This document shows positions 1 through 7,133 of a stretch of DNA of 24,574 nucleotides, piece by piece. The first letter of the stretch is position 1, and every line of letters begins with the position of its first letter. This DNA comes from JAISGQ01 sp045534445. GTDB taxonomy: Bacteria; Bacillota; Clostridia; Oscillospirales; Acutalibacteraceae. The notes below the pieces were generated by a model. The model ran no database searches. It was not told where the DNA came from and saw only the letters and a program-made list of their open reading frames with translations. The translations under genes and the position numbers were made by a program. The stretch spans positions 1 through 24,574 of the forward strand of contig JAZSJQ010000055.1 in NCBI GenBank assembly GCA_045534445.1, written 5' to 3'.

Positions 1-7
1 ATAGAAA

Positions 8-187
8 ATGGATGAGCAGAATCGTGTGGAACGGCAGATAGTAGGGGAACGACTGTGGCTGGAAAATTTTAACAGATGTGCACTTGCCGAGGGAGCGATA
101 ACCGAGCAGGAGTACCGCGCTATGCATAATAAGATACTCAAACGAGAATCCGAACAGAAGAAAAAGCGACACGTCAAAGAACGATAA
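8..187 (+). CDS. Small SHOCT-like protein paired with the recombinase
   Basis: A 59-residue ORF opens at ATG 8, just after an in-frame TAG at 2-4, and stops with TAA at 185-187. The protein is highly charged, with no membrane segment. It has an amphipathic N-terminal half, then an EGAITEQEYRAMHNKIL stretch resembling the short C-terminal (SHOCT) helix-turn-helix fold, in which a 'G-x-I-T-xx-E-Y/F' turn is typical, and a basic tail rich in Lys and Arg. Small proteins of this kind often precede serine recombinases in clostridial mobile elements, but their role is not established. It may assist recombinase binding or oligomerise; that is inference. The short length and GC-rich codon use match the recombinase downstream. 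Confidence 0.6.
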   Translation: MDEQNRVERQIVGERLWLENFNRCALAEGAITEQEYRAMHNKILKRESEQKKKRHVKER

Positions 188-193
188 GAACAC

Positions 194-226
194 ATGCAGC
201 CGGGGCGGTGACCGCTCCGGCTGCAT
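194..226 (+). terminator. Hairpin after the SHOCT-like gene
   Basis: A 15-bp stem (ATGCAGCCGGGGCGG against CCGCTCCGGCTGCAT, one G-U pair) closes on a TGA loop seven bases after the stop codon of the small gene. The following ACATTTCCC is only weakly T-rich, so it may be a leaky terminator or an mRNA-stabilising hairpin before the recombinase gene. Confidence 0.55.
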
Positions 227-314
227 ACATTTCCCATTAGAAAACAAAATAATATAATGTTATCATATCATCATAGAGTGATGATGCAATCAACTCTTGA
301 GAAATGACAAAGCT

Positions 315-2027
315 ATGGATATCCATGAAATACGCCGCGAACTGCGGCTGAAAAATATCTACGAAATTCCCCTGCGAGTGACCTTCTACGCCCGTGTGTC
401 CACCGAAAAGGACGCACAGCTCAACTCGCTGGACAATCAGGTCACCTATTACACCGACCTGATAAAGAAGAATCCCAACTGGACATATGTTGACGGCTAT
501 GTGGACGAGGGACTTTCTGCCATGACCACTGCCAAGCGCGAGAATTTTCACCGCATGGTGGACGATGCCGAGGCAGGGCTTTTTGACCTCATCATAACCA
601 AGGAGATCAGCCGATTTGCCCGAAACACCCTCGATTCCATACAGTTTACCCGTCAGCTTCTTGCCAGTGGCGTTGGTGTATTCTTCCAGAATGACAACAT
701 CAACACCCTCGATGAGGACTCCGAGCTGCGGCTGACCATTATGTCTGGCATAGCTCAGGACGAACTGCGAAAGCTTTCCAGCCGAATCAAGTTCGGACAC
801 GCCGAGGCCATCAAAAAGTCGGTGGTGCTGGGCAACAGCCGCATCTTCGGCTATATCAAAAAGGACGGCAGGCTGGTTATCGACGAGAGCGAAGCACCCA
901 TGGTGCGTGAGCTGTTCGAGCTGTACGCCACCGACGAGTATTCCATGAAGCAGATCGAGGACATCTTCTGGGAACGAGGTTACCGCAACCACAACGGCAA
1001 CCGAATCAGCCACTCCACCATGAGCAATACCATCGCCAACCCCAAATACAAAGGGTATTATGTCGGCGGAAAAGTACAGATTGTGGATATGTTTACCAAG
1101 AAGCAGAAGTTCCTGCCGCCGGAGGAATGGGTTATGTTCAAGGACGAGAGCGGCGAGATTGTGCCGGCCATCGTCAGCGAGGAGTTGTGGGAGAAAGCCA
1201 ATGCCGTTCTTGCACGACGAAGCCTTGATGTAAAGCGGCGGCAGAATCAGTGCAATCACGGCAATCTGCTCACCGGAAAGTTGTTCTGCACCCATTGCGG
1301 ATCGGCGTTCTACCGCCGTGACAGCGTGGACAGGCGGGGCAACAAGAACTCCAAGTGGGTATGCTCGGGCAAAATAAAGAACGGCAAGGATTCCTGCCCC
1401 ACATTTCCCATATACGAAAAGGAGATAATCCCCGTTCTGCTGGATGTGTTCCGCGACACCTCGGCAAGCGCCGAAGCACTCATCGCCGAGTATGTGGAGA
1501 TGTACATAAGTCTCAATCAGGGCGGCGACATCAGCGCGGCAATAGCGGCACAGCAGCAGCGCATCGATATTGCGCAGAAAAAGCGATCCAAGCTACTGGA
1601 GTACAACGTCAGCGGCATGATAACCGACGCCCAGTTCATTGCCCAGAGCGGCGAGTGCAACGACGAGATCGCCGCCGCCGAGCAGAGGATTGCCGAACTG
1701 ACCGCCGAGAACGATTCCCGGGGCGAACTGCGCGACCACATCGAGCGGCTGCGTTCGGTGCTTAAGCACGCCGAGCGGGATGCACAGAACGGACTTATCA
1801 CCCGCCAGTTTGTGGAAGAGTATATTGATAAGATCTTCGTTACCATCGACGAGGACGGACGGGCAGTGCTGAACATCAAGGTGTTCACCGGCGAGGTGTC
1901 CCAGAGATTCCTTGACAGACTGCAGAAACGGCTCAGTGTAGCCGCAGGAGAGGGTACAAATCTCGAAAGTCGTACAGGACACACCTTCAAGAAGATGATC
2001 GAGTCCTACGAGAACGGCCTGAAGTAA
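315..2027 (+). CDS. Large serine recombinase (site-specific integrase/excisionase)
   Basis: A serine recombinase of about 570 residues that would cut and rejoin attachment sites to insert or excise the element. The N-terminal resolvase domain has the YARVSTEKD motif, whose Ser is the nucleophile, and the ITKEISRFARNTLD region with its conserved Arg. A recombinase domain follows, ending near the GNRISHSTMSNTIANPKYKG stretch. Next comes a zinc ribbon (CTHC, later KWVCS and a fourth Cys) and a long charged coiled-coil C-terminal segment. These are the domains of the TnpX/phiC31-type large recombinases in the usual order. Two starts are possible: TTG 297 and ATG 315, neither with a strong ribosome site; ATG 315 is preferred. 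The frame is intact, so the enzyme may be active. Codon use is markedly GC-rich compared with the genes to the right. Confidence 0.9.
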   Translation: MDIHEIRRELRLKNIYEIPLRVTFYARVSTEKDAQLNSLDNQVTYYTDLIKKNPNWTYVDGYVDEGLSAMTTAKRENFHRMVDDAEAGLFDLIITKEISRFARNTLDSIQFTRQLLASGVGVFFQNDNINTLDEDSELRLTIMSGIAQDELRKLSSRIKFGHAEAIKKSVVLGNSRIFGYIKKDGRLVIDESEAPMVRELFELYATDEYSMKQIEDIFWERGYRNHNGNRISHSTMSNTIANPKYKGYYVGGKVQIVDMFTKKQKFLPPEEWVMFKDESGEIVPAIVSEELWEKANAVLARRSLDVKRRQNQCNHGNLLTGKLFCTHCGSAFYRRDSVDRRGNKNSKWVCSGKIKNGKDSCPTFPIYEKEIIPVLLDVFRDTSASAEALIAEYVEMYISLNQGGDISAAIAAQQQRIDIAQKKRSKLLEYNVSGMITDAQFIAQSGECNDEIAAAEQRIAELTAENDSRGELRDHIERLRSVLKHAERDAQNGLITRQFVEEYIDKIFVTIDEDGRAVLNIKVFTGEVSQRFLDRLQKRLSVAAGEGTNLESRTGHTFKKMIESYENGLK

Positions 2028-2052
2028 ATCAGAGCATTTCGGACACAGAGAA

Positions 2053-2092
2053 ATCCCATTGCGAGAGAACTCGCAATGGGATAATTTCTTTT
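2053..2092 (+). terminator. Terminator shared by convergent genes
   Basis: A perfect 13-bp stem (ATCCCATTGCGAG / CTCGCAATGGGAT) with an AGAA loop is followed by AATTTCTTTT. It ends the recombinase transcript. Read on the other strand, it lies directly behind the stop codon of the minus-strand gene, so it can serve both. Confidence 0.85.
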
Positions 2093-3224
2093 ACTGAGTC
2101 TGCAATCTGCTTTCTTCTTCCTGAATTTTTCTTTTGACAGCAGCCATCTGCTCTTTATGATAAGCTATTTGCTTATTGAGGTCAGTTATAGTTCTGTCAA
2201 ACTCTTTGCTCTTCGCTTTGAATTCTCCGTCATCCTGAATACGTCTGTTGGAGATCTTCTTTTTAAAGGACATTTCCTGAAGCAGGTTGAAAAGCATGAG
2301 AGCAGCAAAAATGCTGAATACAATGAAAAGAGGCCACATAAGCCAAAGGAGCTTTTTAAGGAGAATAAATACAAGGAAAATGAGAGCAGGGAAAGCGAAA
2401 AGACCGAACCATACGATTTCAAGAATGGGAGGGGTCTGCTTGACCTGATATGAACCGAAGCCTCTGTGCTTTTCTTTGTATTCCTCAAAATCCGTAACAG
2501 CCTGATTAAGCTGAGCAGATGCGCTCTTGCAGGCCTCGTTGTGCTGATTGAGACGCTGGTTAAGCTGCTCACGAAGAAGAAAAGAAACATTGGGGTCAAC
2601 CGCAGGCTTGGGAGGCTCGGGAGCAGGTTCAGGCTCGGGGGCGGGAGCGGGCGGCTCTTCAGCCTTTTTGGACACTTCATAGAGATCTACTTCTCTTGCC
2701 TGTTCGGCAGTGGCTATCATTTTGTCATCTGCAGTGGGGGGCTCAGGCTCAAACATGGCGATCTTACCGCTGACCTTTCGCTCATATTCCGATTTTCTGC
2801 GCTCATCAAGATATTTTGAATAGTTTTCTTTCATGGAGCGCAGTGGAATCTCATCTGCATTGCGAACTGCATTTGCATAATCCACGGCATAGTCACTGCA
2901 ATTATAATCGGTAAAATTCTTGGTACCGCTTCTTACAATACCCCAGTGACATCTGTAATCATCAGGGAAAAGAACAGCGGCATTGCGAAAAGCCTTTTCG
3001 GCACGGTAATAGCACTCGGCTGTAAGCAAACCCTCGGCATAAGCAAGCTTGGACTCAAGCTCAGCACCGCTTGCAACAACAGGAGAATGAGGGGTATGAG
3101 ATACATTTATAACAGGATTAACAAGTATTTCCGTACCGCACTTGGGACAGAGTATGGAAGTGCGACTGTCATCTGTCATTATCCATATTCCGCAGCCGGA
3201 ACAGACGACTTTTATTTTTGGCAT
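2091..3224 (-). CDS. Zinc-ribbon membrane protein with coiled coils, function unknown
   Basis: A 377-residue protein of unrecognised function. Residues 1-35 form a zinc ribbon with Cys8, Cys11, Cys26 and Cys29 in two CxxC/CPKCG knuckles. A helical part around residues 55-125 (AEGLLTAECYYRAEKAFRNA) looks like a tetratricopeptide unit. A proline-rich linker of alternating Pro, Glu and Ala follows near 190-212, then a coiled coil, a long hydrophobic region that should cross the membrane twice (near 270-320), and a second coiled coil to the C-terminus. The start is set by GAGGTGAG just upstream of ATG at 3224. It is transcribed alone from a consensus promoter. Zinc ribbon plus TPR plus two-span anchor suggests a cytoplasmic scaffold tethered to the membrane; this is inference. 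Confidence 0.75.
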   Translation of the reverse strand: MPKIKVVCSGCGIWIMTDDSRTSILCPKCGTEILVNPVINVSHTPHSPVVASGAELESKLAYAEGLLTAECYYRAEKAFRNAAVLFPDDYRCHWGIVRSGTKNFTDYNCSDYAVDYANAVRNADEIPLRSMKENYSKYLDERRKSEYERKVSGKIAMFEPEPPTADDKMIATAEQAREVDLYEVSKKAEEPPAPAPEPEPAPEPPKPAVDPNVSFLLREQLNQRLNQHNEACKSASAQLNQAVTDFEEYKEKHRGFGSYQVKQTPPILEIVWFGLFAFPALIFLVFILLKKLLWLMWPLFIVFSIFAALMLFNLLQEMSFKKKISNRRIQDDGEFKAKSKEFDRTITDLNKQIAYHKEQMAAVKRKIQEEESRLQTQ

Positions 3225-3263
3225 AATCTCACCTCATCATAAGTGATACAAGTATATATAGGT

Positions 3264-3292
3264 ATTATAGCAGAATTAAAACAGATATTCAA
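3264..3292 (-). promoter_or_regulatory. Promoter of the zinc-ribbon membrane protein gene
   Basis: On the minus strand TTGAAT (3292-3287) and TATAAT (3269-3264) are 17 bp apart, about 40 bp upstream of the start codon. It diverges from the plus-strand promoter at 3325. Confidence 0.8.
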
Positions 3293-3324
3293 GAAGAAAG
3301 AAGTTCAGGTTTGCAGAAAGCTAC

Positions 3325-3353
3325 TTGATTTGTTCATATTCTTACGCTATAAT
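3325..3353 (+). promoter_or_regulatory. Promoter of the 83-aa acidic membrane protein gene
   Basis: TTGATT (3325-3330) and TATAAT (3348-3353) have a 17-bp spacer. Start of transcription would be near 3360, 36 bp before the ATG. Confidence 0.8.
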
Positions 3354-3395
3354 AATACACAACAATAAAATACGATAGGTTCGGAGGTTAATAAT

Positions 3396-3647
3396 ATGAC
3401 CGCAAATAATTCAAATGTAATGAAAATAGTTCTCTCTCTTCTGGCAGTAGTGTCCATAGTTCTTCTTATAATTTTTGCTGTGGGAAGCGGCAAGGATGCA
3501 AAGCCCGCTGAAGAAAACTATGACGATCTTTATGTAGAAGACGGCGAAGATGCTCTTGGCAATCAGGATCTGGACGGCATTTACTGGGATGACAGCAATC
3601 TCGACGATGTTTCTGACAGTGACTTTTATTCTGACAGCGACTTCTGA
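3396..3647 (+). CDS. Small acidic single-span membrane protein
   Basis: An 83-residue protein with no recognised family. Residues 8-29 (MKIVLSLLAVVSIVLLIIFA) form one membrane span, followed by about 50 very acidic residues ending in SDSDFYSDSDF. The N-terminal side has a single Lys, so the acidic tail is more likely exported, but topology is uncertain. The start is fixed by TTCGGAGGTTAATAAT before ATG 3396. It has its own strong promoter and its own terminator, so it is a one-gene unit. The Ser-Asp repeat tail resembles the acidic tail of the S41 protein at 9864-11174, but no shared function can be claimed. Confidence 0.75.
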   Translation: MTANNSNVMKIVLSLLAVVSIVLLIIFAVGSGKDAKPAEENYDDLYVEDGEDALGNQDLDGIYWDDSNLDDVSDSDFYSDSDF

Positions 3648-3685
3648 TCATAGAGATCGACGATATTGCAATACATAAATATATT

Positions 3686-3722
3686 ATATTCCGCTGTTTG
3701 TTGTGACAGCGGAATATTTTTT
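3686..3722 (+). terminator. Rho-independent terminator
   Basis: A 12-bp stem ATATTCCGCTGT / ACAGCGGAATAT with an 8-base loop runs into TTTTT. It ends the 83-aa protein transcript. Confidence 0.9.
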
Positions 3723-3741
3723 ATAAATTTTGAAAACACTA

Positions 3742-3770
3742 TTGACAGATACAAATATAAGTGCTATATT
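3742..3770 (+). promoter_or_regulatory. Promoter of the PadR-DUF1700-DUF4097 operon
   Basis: A perfect TTGACA (3742-3747), a 17-bp spacer and TATATT (3765-3770). PadR repressors often control their own operon, so an operator near here is likely. I see no clear ATGT/ACAT palindrome. Confidence 0.85.
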
Positions 3771-3841
3771 GGTATTGTTCTTGAAACAGTAGTTGAATTC
3801 AAGGAATAATGGTCAACAAAAAATATTGGGAGGTAATCAAC

Positions 3842-4162
3842 TTGTCAATTCAGTTCAAGAAGGGAGTATTGGAGTTGTGTATACTTTCAATGCTCAGCCG
3901 TAACGATCATTATGGATATGACGTAGCGTTCAAGCTGTCGCAGTCCATTGATCTTGCAGATGGTTCAGTATATCCTGTTCTTCGCAGATTAAAGCAGGAG
4001 GGCTGTGTGACCTCTTATCTTGAGGAAGCTTCAGGAGGTCCTCCAAGAAAATACTATGCGATAACCAAGGCCGGAGAAGAGATGCTTTCGGAGCTAACCG
4101 GAGAATGGAATGTTCTTGTAGGAAAAGTCAATCAAATCATTGAAAACGGAGGGGCTGCATAA
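3842..4162 (+). CDS. PadR family transcriptional regulator
   Basis: A 106-residue winged-helix repressor. The GVLELCILSMLSRNDHYGYD start, the DGSVYPVLRRLKQEG recognition part and the PPRKYYAITKAG wing are classic for PadR. A TTG start at 3842 is preferred: GGGAGG at 3828-3833 lies 8 bases before it, and PadR proteins typically begin SIQFKKG. The ATG at 3809 would add 11 unrelated residues and has only AAGGA three bases away. The stop codon overlaps the next gene by one base (TAATG), so translation is probably coupled. In known systems PadR senses a small molecule or envelope stress and derepresses the DUF1700/DUF4097 genes behind it; that role is taken from family context. Confidence 0.92.
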   Translation: MSIQFKKGVLELCILSMLSRNDHYGYDVAFKLSQSIDLADGSVYPVLRRLKQEGCVTSYLEEASGGPPRKYYAITKAGEEMLSELTGEWNVLVGKVNQIIENGGAA

Positions 4163-4788
4163 TGAATAAGAGGGAGTTCTTGAGTCAGCTTGAAGAAGCA
4201 CTGCTCAGACTCAGCAAGTCTGACAGAGATGATATCCTGCTCGATTATGAAGAACATTTCAGAGCAGGCAGTGATAACGGTATGACAGAGGAGGAAGTTG
4301 CCGAAAAGCTCGGTGATCCTTCGGTAATTGCGGCACAGTATCTTGAAAATCTTCCGGAAGACGCTAAGGGTGCACCTGCTAAGGAGAAAGAGGCCGAAGC
4401 AGAAGATGGCGAAGCTAAGACAGAACCCGTATTTACGCCTGCACCTTCCGCGCCTGCGGCAGAAAATGAAGCAACGACCGGTCAGAAGGTGGCAAACGTA
4501 TTCTTCTGGATAGGCATTGTTATCATCTGCATGTATATAGTTTATTTCCTTATCGGCATCGTAGCAGCAACAATAGGCTGCTTCACCGGCGCAGTAGTAC
4601 TTATCGGTGCCGGAGTATTTCTGGCATCAACCAGTACATCGCTCCTTATAGGTCTTATTCTGATCGCGGCAGGACTTGTCTGCATGGGCGTGCTTCTTAT
4701 AATCGGCTTTAAGTATGCTGTCATAGGATTCAAGAAGCTGATAGCGGTGAGCAAGAGCACAAGCAGCAAAATATTGGGGAGGGAATAA
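4162..4788 (+). CDS. DUF1700 (HAAS domain) membrane protein
   Basis: A 208-residue protein with the HAAS/DUF1700 N-terminal domain: MNKREFLSQLEEALLRLS, then DYEEHF and EEEVAEKLGDPSVIAAQYL. A charged linker of about 50 residues rich in Ala, Glu and Pro follows. The C-terminal half has hydrophobic segments around 112-136, 138-160 and 163-185, probably three spans. Its start codon overlaps the padR stop. In Bacillota this protein sits between a PadR regulator and a DUF4097 protein. The HAAS domain is thought to mediate protein contacts at the membrane, possibly with PadR. Biochemical function is unknown. Confidence 0.88.
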   Translation: MNKREFLSQLEEALLRLSKSDRDDILLDYEEHFRAGSDNGMTEEEVAEKLGDPSVIAAQYLENLPEDAKGAPAKEKEAEAEDGEAKTEPVFTPAPSAPAAENEATTGQKVANVFFWIGIVIICMYIVYFLIGIVAATIGCFTGAVVLIGAGVFLASTSTSLLIGLILIAAGLVCMGVLLIIGFKYAVIGFKKLIAVSKSTSSKILGRE

Positions 4789-4790
4789 TA

Positions 4791-5684
4791 ATGAAAAGTA
4801 AAACAGGACTTGTTGTTACTATAATAATTCTTTTTGTAGTGATGATCGGCAGCTTTATTGCAGGCGGAATAATGGTGTTCAACGGCGGAGTACAGGCTCT
4901 GAAAAGCCTTGATCTTGGCGGCTTTGAATCCATATTTTCCATGTTTGAAGGTGACGGAAAGAAAACTGAATACACCGAAAGATGCGAAGTTGAGCTTTCC
5001 TTCACAGATGCAGGCATAGAAAGTGTAATTCTCGAAAATGTACCTCACAATGTTGAAATCGTTGCAGGTAATGATTTCAATGTAAGATATGAAGGCAGAT
5101 GGCCTGCAGATCTCGATAAGAACACCTTTGCAAAGATCGATGGCAACGATCTCGTTGTAGAGATGGAGGGCAGCAACGGGGGCGTTTCATTCAATATGTT
5201 CGAGGGCTGCAGCATAGATACAAATTTCGGCGGAGATCTTACTGTGACCATTCCTGAGGAATATGCAGGAAAGATCATTGTCAAGAACGGTGTCGGTGAT
5301 ATAGATATCAATAATATAAATGCACAGGCGCTGTCTTTCGAGTCCATGGTAGGAGAGATCAAGTGCGAGAATATCAGTGCATCTGATGTTACCCTTGAAT
5401 CGGTAGTGGGTGACATATCTGTTGAAGGCAGCTTTACTTCAATTAACCTTGATGACTGCATAGGCGAGATCGATGCATCTACAAAGGCAGCTATAGAAAA
5501 CAACTGCAGAATTGCTGATTGCATGGGCAATATAGACTTTGCAATCGGTAAGGAATCAAAGGTCGATGTTCAGTTTGAAGGAAACTTCACCGCCTTTGAC
5601 AATAAAATAACCGAAACCGCAGGCGGAACAGTCATCGATATATCTGACTGTATGGGCGAGATCAATATTGACTATTACGATTGA
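4791..5684 (+). CDS. DUF4097 beta-helix protein, membrane anchored
   Basis: A 297-residue protein, with one N-terminal span (residues 6-29) and then a long all-beta exported domain of the DUF4097 type. Short rungs repeat through the C-terminal half: GVGDIDINNI, MVGEIKCENI, VVGDISVEGS, CIGEIDASTK, CMGNIDFAIG and a final CMGEINIDYYD. This gives a ladder of G-[DEN]-I turns roughly every 20 residues, with a Cys preceding the Gly in the last three. GGGAGGGAATAATA places the start two bases after the DUF1700 stop. Third gene of the PadR operon; DUF4097 proteins are linked to envelope-stress responses such as LiaG, but ligand and action are unknown. Confidence 0.88.
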   Translation: MKSKTGLVVTIIILFVVMIGSFIAGGIMVFNGGVQALKSLDLGGFESIFSMFEGDGKKTEYTERCEVELSFTDAGIESVILENVPHNVEIVAGNDFNVRYEGRWPADLDKNTFAKIDGNDLVVEMEGSNGGVSFNMFEGCSIDTNFGGDLTVTIPEEYAGKIIVKNGVGDIDINNINAQALSFESMVGEIKCENISASDVTLESVVGDISVEGSFTSINLDDCIGEIDASTKAAIENNCRIADCMGNIDFAIGKESKVDVQFEGNFTAFDNKITETAGGTVIDISDCMGEINIDYYD

Positions 5685-5709
5685 TTATATTTCCTTTCTG
5701 TGTTATCAT
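5681..5709 (+). promoter_or_regulatory. Candidate promoter of the flavin reductase gene
   Basis: TTGATT (5681-5686) and TATCAT (5704-5709) with a 17-bp spacer. The -10 lies inside the palindrome at 5693-5729, so a protein bound there would block transcription. The -35 overlaps the DUF4097 stop codon. Confidence 0.5.
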
Positions 5710-5729
5710 AATATGGTAACACAGAAAGG
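5693..5729 (+). promoter_or_regulatory. 37-bp palindrome covering the -10 and the ribosome site of the flavin reductase gene
   Basis: CCTTTCTGTGTTATCAT and ATGGTAACACAGAAAGG form 17 pairs (one G-U) around a three-base centre. As DNA it is a long operator-like palindrome over the candidate -10. As RNA, in read-through transcripts from the PadR operon, it would lock up AAAGGAG (5725-5731), the ribosome site 9 bases before ATG 5741. There is no T-run after it, so it is not a typical terminator. Confidence 0.7.
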
Positions 5730-5740
5730 AGATCGGTAAA

Positions 5741-6238
5741 ATGTTCAATGAAATATCTGTATACGATCTGAAGGATAACACTTTTGAGGCAATAAACAAG
5801 CAGTGGATGCTTATAACTGCAGGCAATGATAAGGTCAATACAATGACCGCAAGCTGGGGCGGACTTGGCATCATGTGGAACAAAGAGGTTGCAACCTGCT
5901 TTATCCGTCCTCAGAGATTCACCTGCGAGTTTGTAGAAAATGAGGAGTACTTCTCTCTCTGCTTCTTCGGAGACGGTCAGCGGGAGGCTTTGAAACTCTG
6001 CGGAACTGTCAGCGGCAGGGACAGAGACAAGATTGCCGAAGCAGGACTTACCGTTATTAAGAACGAGAAGGCACCCTATTTTGCAGAGGCTGAAACTGTA
6101 TTTATCTGCCGCAAGATATACAAGGACAGAATAAAGCCCGAAGGTTTTATCGACAACGACATAGATAAAAACTATTCAAACGGTGATTATCACTATGTTT
6201 ACATGGGTGAGATCGTAAAGTGTTTGAAAAGAGCATAA
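5741..6238 (+). CDS. Flavin reductase family protein (FMN-binding split barrel)
   Basis: A 165-residue cytoplasmic flavoprotein of the flavin reductase-like split-barrel family. The N-terminal NKQWMLITAGNDKVNTMTASWGG stretch matches the family's first strands, where FMN phosphate is bound by the Thr-Met-Thr-Ala-Ser segment. ATCFIRPQRFTCEFVE is the second conserved block. It probably moves electrons from NAD(P)H to FMN or uses bound flavin; the exact partner is unknown. Many anaerobes have such short versions. The ribosome site AAAGGAG lies in the palindrome described at 5693-5729, implying control by an operator or an RNA hairpin. A terminator follows immediately, so it is likely the end of its transcript. 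Confidence 0.88.
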   Translation: MFNEISVYDLKDNTFEAINKQWMLITAGNDKVNTMTASWGGLGIMWNKEVATCFIRPQRFTCEFVENEEYFSLCFFGDGQREALKLCGTVSGRDRDKIAEAGLTVIKNEKAPYFAEAETVFICRKIYKDRIKPEGFIDNDIDKNYSNGDYHYVYMGEIVKCLKRA

Positions 6239-6244
6239 AAAACC

Positions 6245-6280
6245 AAAAGGGCATTGATTTTCAATGCCCTTTTGTGGTTT
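6245..6280 (+). terminator. Rho-independent terminator
   Basis: A perfect 13-bp stem AAAAGGGCATTGA / TCAATGCCCTTTT on a TTT loop, followed by GTGGTTT, 6 bases after the flavin reductase stop. Confidence 0.88.
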
Positions 6281-6296
6281 AAGATAAAGTGGTGTT

Positions 6297-7070
6297 ATGA
6301 TGAAAAAAGAAAATATAAGAGCAATAATTATTGCTGCACTCATTGCTGTAATGTATATATCAGGATTGCCTTGCGCTCCGTTTGTCAATGTCACCGTGTC
6401 CGATGTTGACAGTGTGTGCATAAAACTTTTAATAAACATTGTTTTCGCAATGACAGCCGGCACGGTTCTTACGAAAACATTGATACCAGACTTCAAGCTG
6501 GGATTTGGTAAAAATAATTTTGCCGCAGGACTTAAAACCTACGGTGTTTCCGCAATAATGGCTTTTGCAATACCCTGCGGTGCATTCAGCATAGGTCTTA
6601 TGCCCTTTGATTATACACCGTCAGTTTGGAAAGTGCTCATTGAAGGCGTAATTTATTATATCGGAGTCGGGATAATTGAAGAGTTTTTCTGCCGCGGACT
6701 TCTGCAGAATTCTCTCGAGCGGATTTTCGAAGGCAGAAAAAATCCTCAGCTTACAGCGGTTATGATTACTGCGGTGGTGTTCGGCTTGGGACATATCGTC
6801 GGCGTGCTTGGTATGCCGCCTGTGATTGCCGTATGCAAGATAGTGTGGGCGATAGGCTTGGGAATATATCTCGGTGCCGTCTATATAAAGACACGAAATC
6901 TGTGGCTTGTATCATTGTTCCATTTTGTTGTTGACCTTTGCGGTATTCCTTTCTGTTTTACAACGGAGCGTGAGTATCCCTTAATATCTGCCGCAGTGAT
7001 ACTGTGTACCTTCCTTGCCTTAGGTGCCTATGGAATAAAGCTTCTGCTGTCCAAAGAAAGCCAAAATTAA
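6297..7070 (+). CDS. CPBP family intramembrane metalloprotease (CAAX/Abi type)
   Basis: A 257-residue polytopic protein with about seven to eight hydrophobic segments. The three CPBP motifs are present: E128-E129-FFC-R133 (EExxxR), FGLGH with His166, and H209-FVV-D213 (HxxxD). These residues bind metal or act in catalysis in Rce1-type proteases, so this copy looks active. Bacterial CPBP proteins process prenylated or bacteriocin-related peptides or protect against self-produced bacteriocins; no bacteriocin gene is visible nearby, so the substrate is unknown. Two adjacent ATG codons (6297, 6300) are possible starts, behind a weak AAAGTGGTG ribosome site. It follows a terminator closely and must have its own weak promoter or depend on read-through. 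Confidence 0.88.
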   Translation: MMKKENIRAIIIAALIAVMYISGLPCAPFVNVTVSDVDSVCIKLLINIVFAMTAGTVLTKTLIPDFKLGFGKNNFAAGLKTYGVSAIMAFAIPCGAFSIGLMPFDYTPSVWKVLIEGVIYYIGVGIIEEFFCRGLLQNSLERIFEGRKNPQLTAVMITAVVFGLGHIVGVLGMPPVIAVCKIVWAIGLGIYLGAVYIKTRNLWLVSLFHFVVDLCGIPFCFTTEREYPLISAAVILCTFLALGAYGIKLLLSKESQN

Positions 7071-7133
7071 CCGTATGTTTACAATCCAACAGCACAGCAG
7101 AGTTATAATTTCTCAAATTGAGGAGTGTTTTGT

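Larger units (their letters stand above)
1..2090. mobile_element. Right-hand end of an integrated element carrying a large serine recombinase
   Basis: The first two kilobases carry a small SHOCT-like protein and a large serine recombinase, a pair common at the ends of integrative elements in Clostridia. Base composition supports foreign origin: a hand count gives 38 G+C of 60 at 1681-1740 in the recombinase gene, against 23 of 60 at 2881-2940 in the next gene. The element would extend left, out of the window. Its right limit is placed near the terminator at 2053-2092 because the gene that begins there has the composition of the rest of the window. No attachment-site repeat can be seen because the other end is missing, so the boundary is inferred. 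Confidence 0.5.

Noticed and set aside
237..1295. Minus-strand ORF of 352 codons
   Set aside because: It lies antisense to the serine recombinase, whose domains are clear. The translation resembles no family and has no ribosome site.
3809..3841. ATG 3809 as the padR start
   Set aside because: The ribosome site GGGAGG is correctly placed for TTG 3842, and the extra 11 residues do not fit the PadR family start.
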